A stretch of 11,726 nucleotides of DNA, taken from NCBI RefSeq assembly GCF_000611645.1, contig NW_014011796.1:1-11726 (forward strand). The letters run 5' to 3'. The notes below the pieces were generated by a model. That model did no database searches and had not been told where the DNA came from. It saw only the letters and a program-made list of their open reading frames with translations. Origin of the DNA: Monoraphidium neglectum (Eukaryota; Chlorophyta; Chlorophyceae; Sphaeropleales; Selenastraceae). This document shows, piece by piece, positions 8,731-11,726 of the stretch. The translations under genes were made by a program, and so were the position numbers. Positions within the stretch are counted from its first letter, which is position 1, and every line of letters starts with the position of its first letter.

Positions 8731-8832
8731 AGTTGATCTCACTCGCGGGTACTGTACCGTGCTGATGTATTGGGGTACATAGAGTCACGCAGTTTGGCAA
8801 ATCTTCACACGCAGAAAATTGTGACAGCTGCA

Positions 8833-8839
8833 TATATTT
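8833..8839 (+). promoter_or_regulatory. TATA-like box for the complex I B14 gene
   Basis: TATATTT lies 121 bases upstream of the ATG at 8960, in an A/T-rich patch. Assigned by consensus and position only. Confidence 0.4.
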
Positions 8840-8959
8840 GTGAATCAAAGTTCACCCTTGATCTGTGGGGGGTGTGGCTTGCCTTAAAGCCGTCGCAGGC
8901 CACCCTAGAAGTATACGAGAGCCTAGTTATTGAAGTTGTGGGGTTAAACAGCGCGGGAG

Positions 8960-10323
8960 ATGTCGACTCTGTCGAGAATAGGACTCAAGGTCCCCCAGCA
9001 GGGACTGTTCGGGGGAGAGGCGCGGAAGTTTTACTATGAGGTGGGCATGGGATCGCAACACCGTGCGGGCCTGGCGCTCGGGCCAGCGCCGCAGCCGAGC
9101 CGCACCATTGCCTGCGCTGCTGCGAGTGCGCTTGCGCTGGTGTGCGCCACTACAGCCCCGATGTCTCACCGCGTGATCCTGCATCTGCACATCTGCGCAG
9201 TGAGCTCTTGCAGCTTTTGCGCCTTGCAGCTGCTGCGAGCTGCCGTGCGCCCGCACGCCCGCACGCCCATGGCCCCACCCGTCCTCCCCCTCGCGCCAGG
9301 TGTGCCGCTGCGTGCCGTTCATCCAGAAGGCGATGAAGCTGGATGAGATTGTGTCTGTGCGCGACATCCGCAGCGTGGTGAAGGAGAAGTTCAAGGAGTA
9401 CAAGGACGTCAAGGACCAGCGGGTGGGTGGCTGGTTGCGATCTTCAGACGGCGCTGGCAGACGCCCAGACATGACCCAGGGGTGGTCGCACCGCATGCAG
9501 CGTAAAGCTGACAGGCATGGGGACCTGGGGGTTGCTGGCCGTCAAGAGGCAGCTGCGTCACACGAAGTTGCCGCGGTGCATTTGCCAGGGTGGGTTTGCA
9601 GTGCGGTGGGTCGGCGGCGTTGAAAGCGCAGCGCGTTGGAACAGAGGAGCTTTCCGTGCGCACTTATGCCGCAGGTAATTGACCTGCTCATCTTCAAAGG
9701 GAGGCAGGAGCTGGAGGTGGGCCCTGGATTGCGCATGATGGGTTGTTGACGCGGACCAACTGTGGTTCTGATGGTTGCTGGCCGCTGACAGCGGCAGCCG
9801 ATGCAACAGCAGGCTGCTGCGGGCCCACGGCCACTGCATCAGGCTGGGTGACTCGAGCTCACACCCGCGCGGCTGCAAATGGCTGCCCCAAGCGTTCGCA
9901 ATGAACCCGTGCCTGCGCTGACAGCGTCCCCAAATGCAACTCGGCGCCCTGACCCCCTGCCACAGACGTACCTGACGCTGCACAAGAACCGGCACCACGC
10001 GGTGAGCGCGCTGCCGCATGCGCCCGCGCCTGCTTCTCCTTTCTGCCGCTGCGAATGCCCCGCTGCCGGCCTGCGGTCAGCAACACGACACCACATGCAA
10101 CCAACACTGCCGCTGGGCCTTTTTTGACTCTGACATTCCCTGCACCCCTTGCTCCCCTATTCGAACCTCGTCGCCCGCTGCCGCTCCCCCCTTACCCCAG
10201 ATCACCGAGTACCTCGACCCCATCATCCGCAGGAACAAGGGCCACACGCTGCCCGCGCCGCAGCACAGCGCGTTCATGGAGTCCTTCCTCGGCGGCAACA
10301 GCGCCGCGCCCACCGGCAAGTGA
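8960..10323 (+). CDS. NDUFA6: NADH:ubiquinone oxidoreductase (complex I) B14 / NDUFA6-type LYR subunit
   Basis: Accessory subunit of mitochondrial complex I of the LYR family; in known structures it sits on the matrix arm near the quinone site and binds acyl carrier protein. Complete five-exon gene: 8960-9040, 9300-9422, 9675-9716, 9966-10001, 10201-10323 (TGA at 10321). All four introns are phase 0 and 199-259 bases long, with donors GTGGGC, GTGGGT, GTGGGC and GTGAGC. The protein is 134 residues, normal for the family. Diagnostic stretches are EARKFYYEVCRCVP (20-33), LDEIVSVRDIR (41-51), VKDQRVIDLLIFKGRQELE (64-82) and HHAITEY (92-98), matching plant B14 (DVVSV, KVIDMLLFKG, RHHI). The LYR position reads FYY, with the downstream Arg30 kept. 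Green algal nomenclature would call it NUOB14. The start has no strong competing upstream in-frame ATG. Confidence 0.95.
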
Positions 10324-10780
10324 ACCGGCGCGGGCCGCGCCTGCCATGACGCATGGGCGCGAGGAGTGCACGCGCAGTTGCAGGCCCAATACATAGCCTG
10401 CCGCGGCCTGCTCTGGGGATCGCACGTCCTGTAGGTCCGCGCCTTTACTCTTGCCCCTGTGAGCTACCAGGGGCATGCTTGCACCGGCGCTGCTGGCGTC
10501 GCGCAAGGACAACCCTGCCGGCCCCAGTGCTCTGTGCCTTGCGCATGGCACTACTCTTTCTGCGCTGCGACCCAGTATCAGCGCAACAGCTTGATGTTTT
10601 CTCTGCTTTTGTGTGCCCGCTGAAACACCCAGTGGACTTGGGTGCGCTGACTCACGGGGTGCCAGGCCACCTCTGGAGAACTCGGGTGGGCCCCACGCTC
10701 CCTTGTCATCAACCCCTCATTGAAACATCTGCCTCAGTTGCCAGTAACTGGCGCGCACATGTGTAACACCAGAATCATAT
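10324..10780 (+). other. 3' UTR of the complex I B14 gene
   Basis: From the stop codon to just after the TGTAA at 10762-10766. A 3' UTR of about 450 bases is usual in chlorophycean algae. No open frame here shows a recognisable protein. The exact cleavage site cannot be read from sequence. Confidence 0.6.
10762..10766 (+). promoter_or_regulatory. TGTAA poly(A) signal of the complex I B14 gene
   Basis: TGTAA on the plus strand, 439 bases after the stop codon, followed by A/T-richer sequence. This is the canonical green-algal poly(A) element; cleavage is usually 10-20 bases downstream. Confidence 0.7.
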
Positions 10781-10894
10781 AAACGCAGTCGTGCATAAAG
10801 GAATGAGATTTCTCAACATATCAGCCACCAACAGCGGACGCTCGAGGCAGTGCGCGTGCGACGCAGCGCCCCGCGGCCGACCGGTACGGGCGTG
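10781..10894. other. Convergent gap between the B14 and Ycf49-like genes
   Basis: Short tail-to-tail interval that must hold the 3' UTR of the minus-strand Ycf49-like gene. No TGTAA was found on the minus strand between its stop codon at 10895 and the B14 stop codon at 10323. Its transcript therefore either uses a variant signal or runs antisense into the B14 gene. Confidence 0.5.
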
Positions 10895-11726
10895 CTATGC
10901 GCTCTGCCCCTCTTTGGCAGCTGCGTAGATCCGATAGGCGGCCCATGCGCAGGTGGCATTGCCCACAACGGTGAGGAAGGCCTGCAGGGCTACCAGGAAG
11001 TCCAGGTCTGGGGAATTGTAGAAGAAGTGCCTTGGGAGGAGGCAGGGGGATGGGCGTGAACATGTCAGGGGGGCAGCTCACGATGACGTTGGGCGGGGAG
11101 GCGACGACGAGGGCGGGCCGGCGCAAGGTTGAGGCTGCTGCAGCCTGCACATGCATGCGCAATGCGCGCACACACGCCAATCGCATTGCAAGCCCGCGCG
11201 GCCGCGCCCGTGGCGCCTAGGTGCTCACCAAGTGCACGCGCTCATGGCGGAGCCCAGCGCAGGCAGCATGCCGAACGACAGGCCCTTCCAGCGCTCGTTG
11301 CCTGAGACCTCCGCGTATCGCCAGAACAGGCCAATAGCCAGGACCCACTCCGCAACTGGGCAATGAGCGGGCGGGCACAAGGCATCAGGCGTTGGTTGGT
11401 ATGCCACGGCATACCAACCATGGGGCCGCTGCTGCTGCGGGACGCGGAGGGATGGGCACTCAACAGTGGCGGCGCGAGCAGCATGCAGCGGTGTTGTAAG
11501 ATCAGGCGCCACAGCGCGGCTCACCGCTGGACACATGAATGGCCCAAGTCGGCAGCGACAGCGCATTGGATGGCTCTGCAATGAGCGCATGGGCCTCCGG
11601 GCAGGATGCCAGCCCCGTGACTGTGAGCGCGCCCACGACTCCAAGCATACGACCACCTGCCACCTGCTGTTGCTGCTGGTTGTGGTGCCGCTGGAGCTGC
11701 CGCCGCTGCTGTTGCTGCTGTTGCTG
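10895..11726 (-). CDS. ycf49: Ycf49-like (DUF2499) membrane protein, 5' end beyond the right edge
   Basis: Three minus-strand exons: 11726 (edge) to 11525, 11355-11229 and 11030-10895, with stop TAG at 10897-10895. Junction phases 1 and 2 match; the second splits a Trp codon as TG|G. The visible part is 154 residues. It starts in a Gln-rich stretch coded by CAG/CAA, then a hydrophobic segment ending in AHA (about 28-47), then the DUF2499 core: LPTWAIHVSSVAEW, LFWRYAEVSGNERWKGL, SACTWHFFYNSPDLDFL, and a C-terminal hydrophobic helix with AYRIYAAAKEGQSA. About three membrane segments are predicted. The family is known from cyanobacteria and photosynthetic eukaryotes and has no settled function; a plastid location is inferred. 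The last acceptor is CCCAAG, less common than CAG but preceded by a good pyrimidine tract. Translation might instead start at the Met coded at 11648, with the Gln triplets untranslated. Confidence 0.92.
11393..11420. repeat. Perfect 13-base-arm inverted repeat with a 2-base spacer
   Basis: The left arm TGGTTGGTATGCC (11393-11405) and the right arm GGCATACCAACCA (11408-11420) are exact reverse complements, separated by AC. It lies in the Ycf49-like intron 11524-11356, 37 bases upstream of the acceptor, so it could fold in the pre-mRNA close to the acceptor and branch region. No terminal repeats or target duplications of a transposon were seen. Confidence 0.93.
11661..11726 (-). repeat. CAG/CAA-rich run coding glutamines at the edge of the Ycf49-like gene
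   Basis: On the minus strand the frame begins with seven Gln codons, then a short basic stretch with His, then five more Gln codons. If translated, it is part of a Gln-rich presequence. The run continues out of the window, so its full length is unknown. Confidence 0.8.

Larger units (their letters stand above)
8595..8959. promoter_or_regulatory. Divergent promoter region between the TMEM209-like and complex I B14 genes
   Basis: Only 365 bases separate two start codons pointing away from each other. The central part is clearly richer in A/T than the flanking exons. It holds a TATA-like element for each direction (8724-8730 on the minus strand, 8833-8839 on the plus strand). Both 5' UTRs must also lie here. 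Shared regulation is possible, but nothing in the sequence proves it. Confidence 0.75.

Overview
The window looks like nuclear DNA from a GC-rich green alga, most likely a chlorophyte of the Chlorophyceae type. The signs are very GC-rich coding sequence, genes cut by many introns of about 140-270 bases, donors mostly of the GTGAGC/GTGCGC/GTGGGC kind, pyrimidine-rich GCAG/CCAG acceptors, and a TGTAA element near gene ends. The species cannot be named from this sequence. The longest open frames are misleading here, because they either read through introns or lie antisense to exons. The gene models below were built exon by exon from splice signals, matching codon phase and recognisable protein families.

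Four protein genes were found. (1) Positions 3834 down to the left edge, minus strand: a WRKY transcription factor with six exons in view. It has one complete WRKY domain (WRKYGEK, zinc ligands C-X4-C-X23-H-X-H) followed by a long low-complexity, acidic and Gly/Pro/Gln-rich tail; its 3' end lies outside. (2) 8594 down to 4952, minus strand: a complete ten-exon gene for a TMEM209 / 'cytochrome B561 N-terminal' family membrane protein of 620 residues. (3) 8960-10323, plus strand: a complete five-exon gene for the B14 (NDUFA6-type, LYR-family) subunit of mitochondrial complex I, 134 residues. (4) Right edge down to 10895, minus strand: the last three exons of a Ycf49-like (DUF2499) membrane protein, presumably plastid targeted; its 5' end lies outside.

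Genes 1 and 2 are in tandem, separated by about 1.1 kb that must hold the WRKY promoter. Genes 2 and 3 are head to head across 365 bases with a TATA-like element for each direction. Genes 3 and 4 are tail to tail with stop codons 571 bases apart. The four genes do not form an evident pathway: they serve transcription, the nuclear envelope or endomembrane, mitochondria and plastid, as in an ordinary eukaryotic gene neighbourhood.

The main structure that the genes do not explain is in the 890-base WRKY intron 5. It is an array of 27-base units, each carrying a perfect small inverted repeat (AGTGGT...ACCACT), with degenerate outliers and one compensatory stem change. Smaller items are a 13-base-arm perfect palindrome in a Ycf49 intron, a duplicated 23-base block that also duplicates a splice-acceptor-like site, and a WRKY intron that splits the WRKYGEK motif and gives a stop codon at once if retained. 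No previously undescribed system could be supported.
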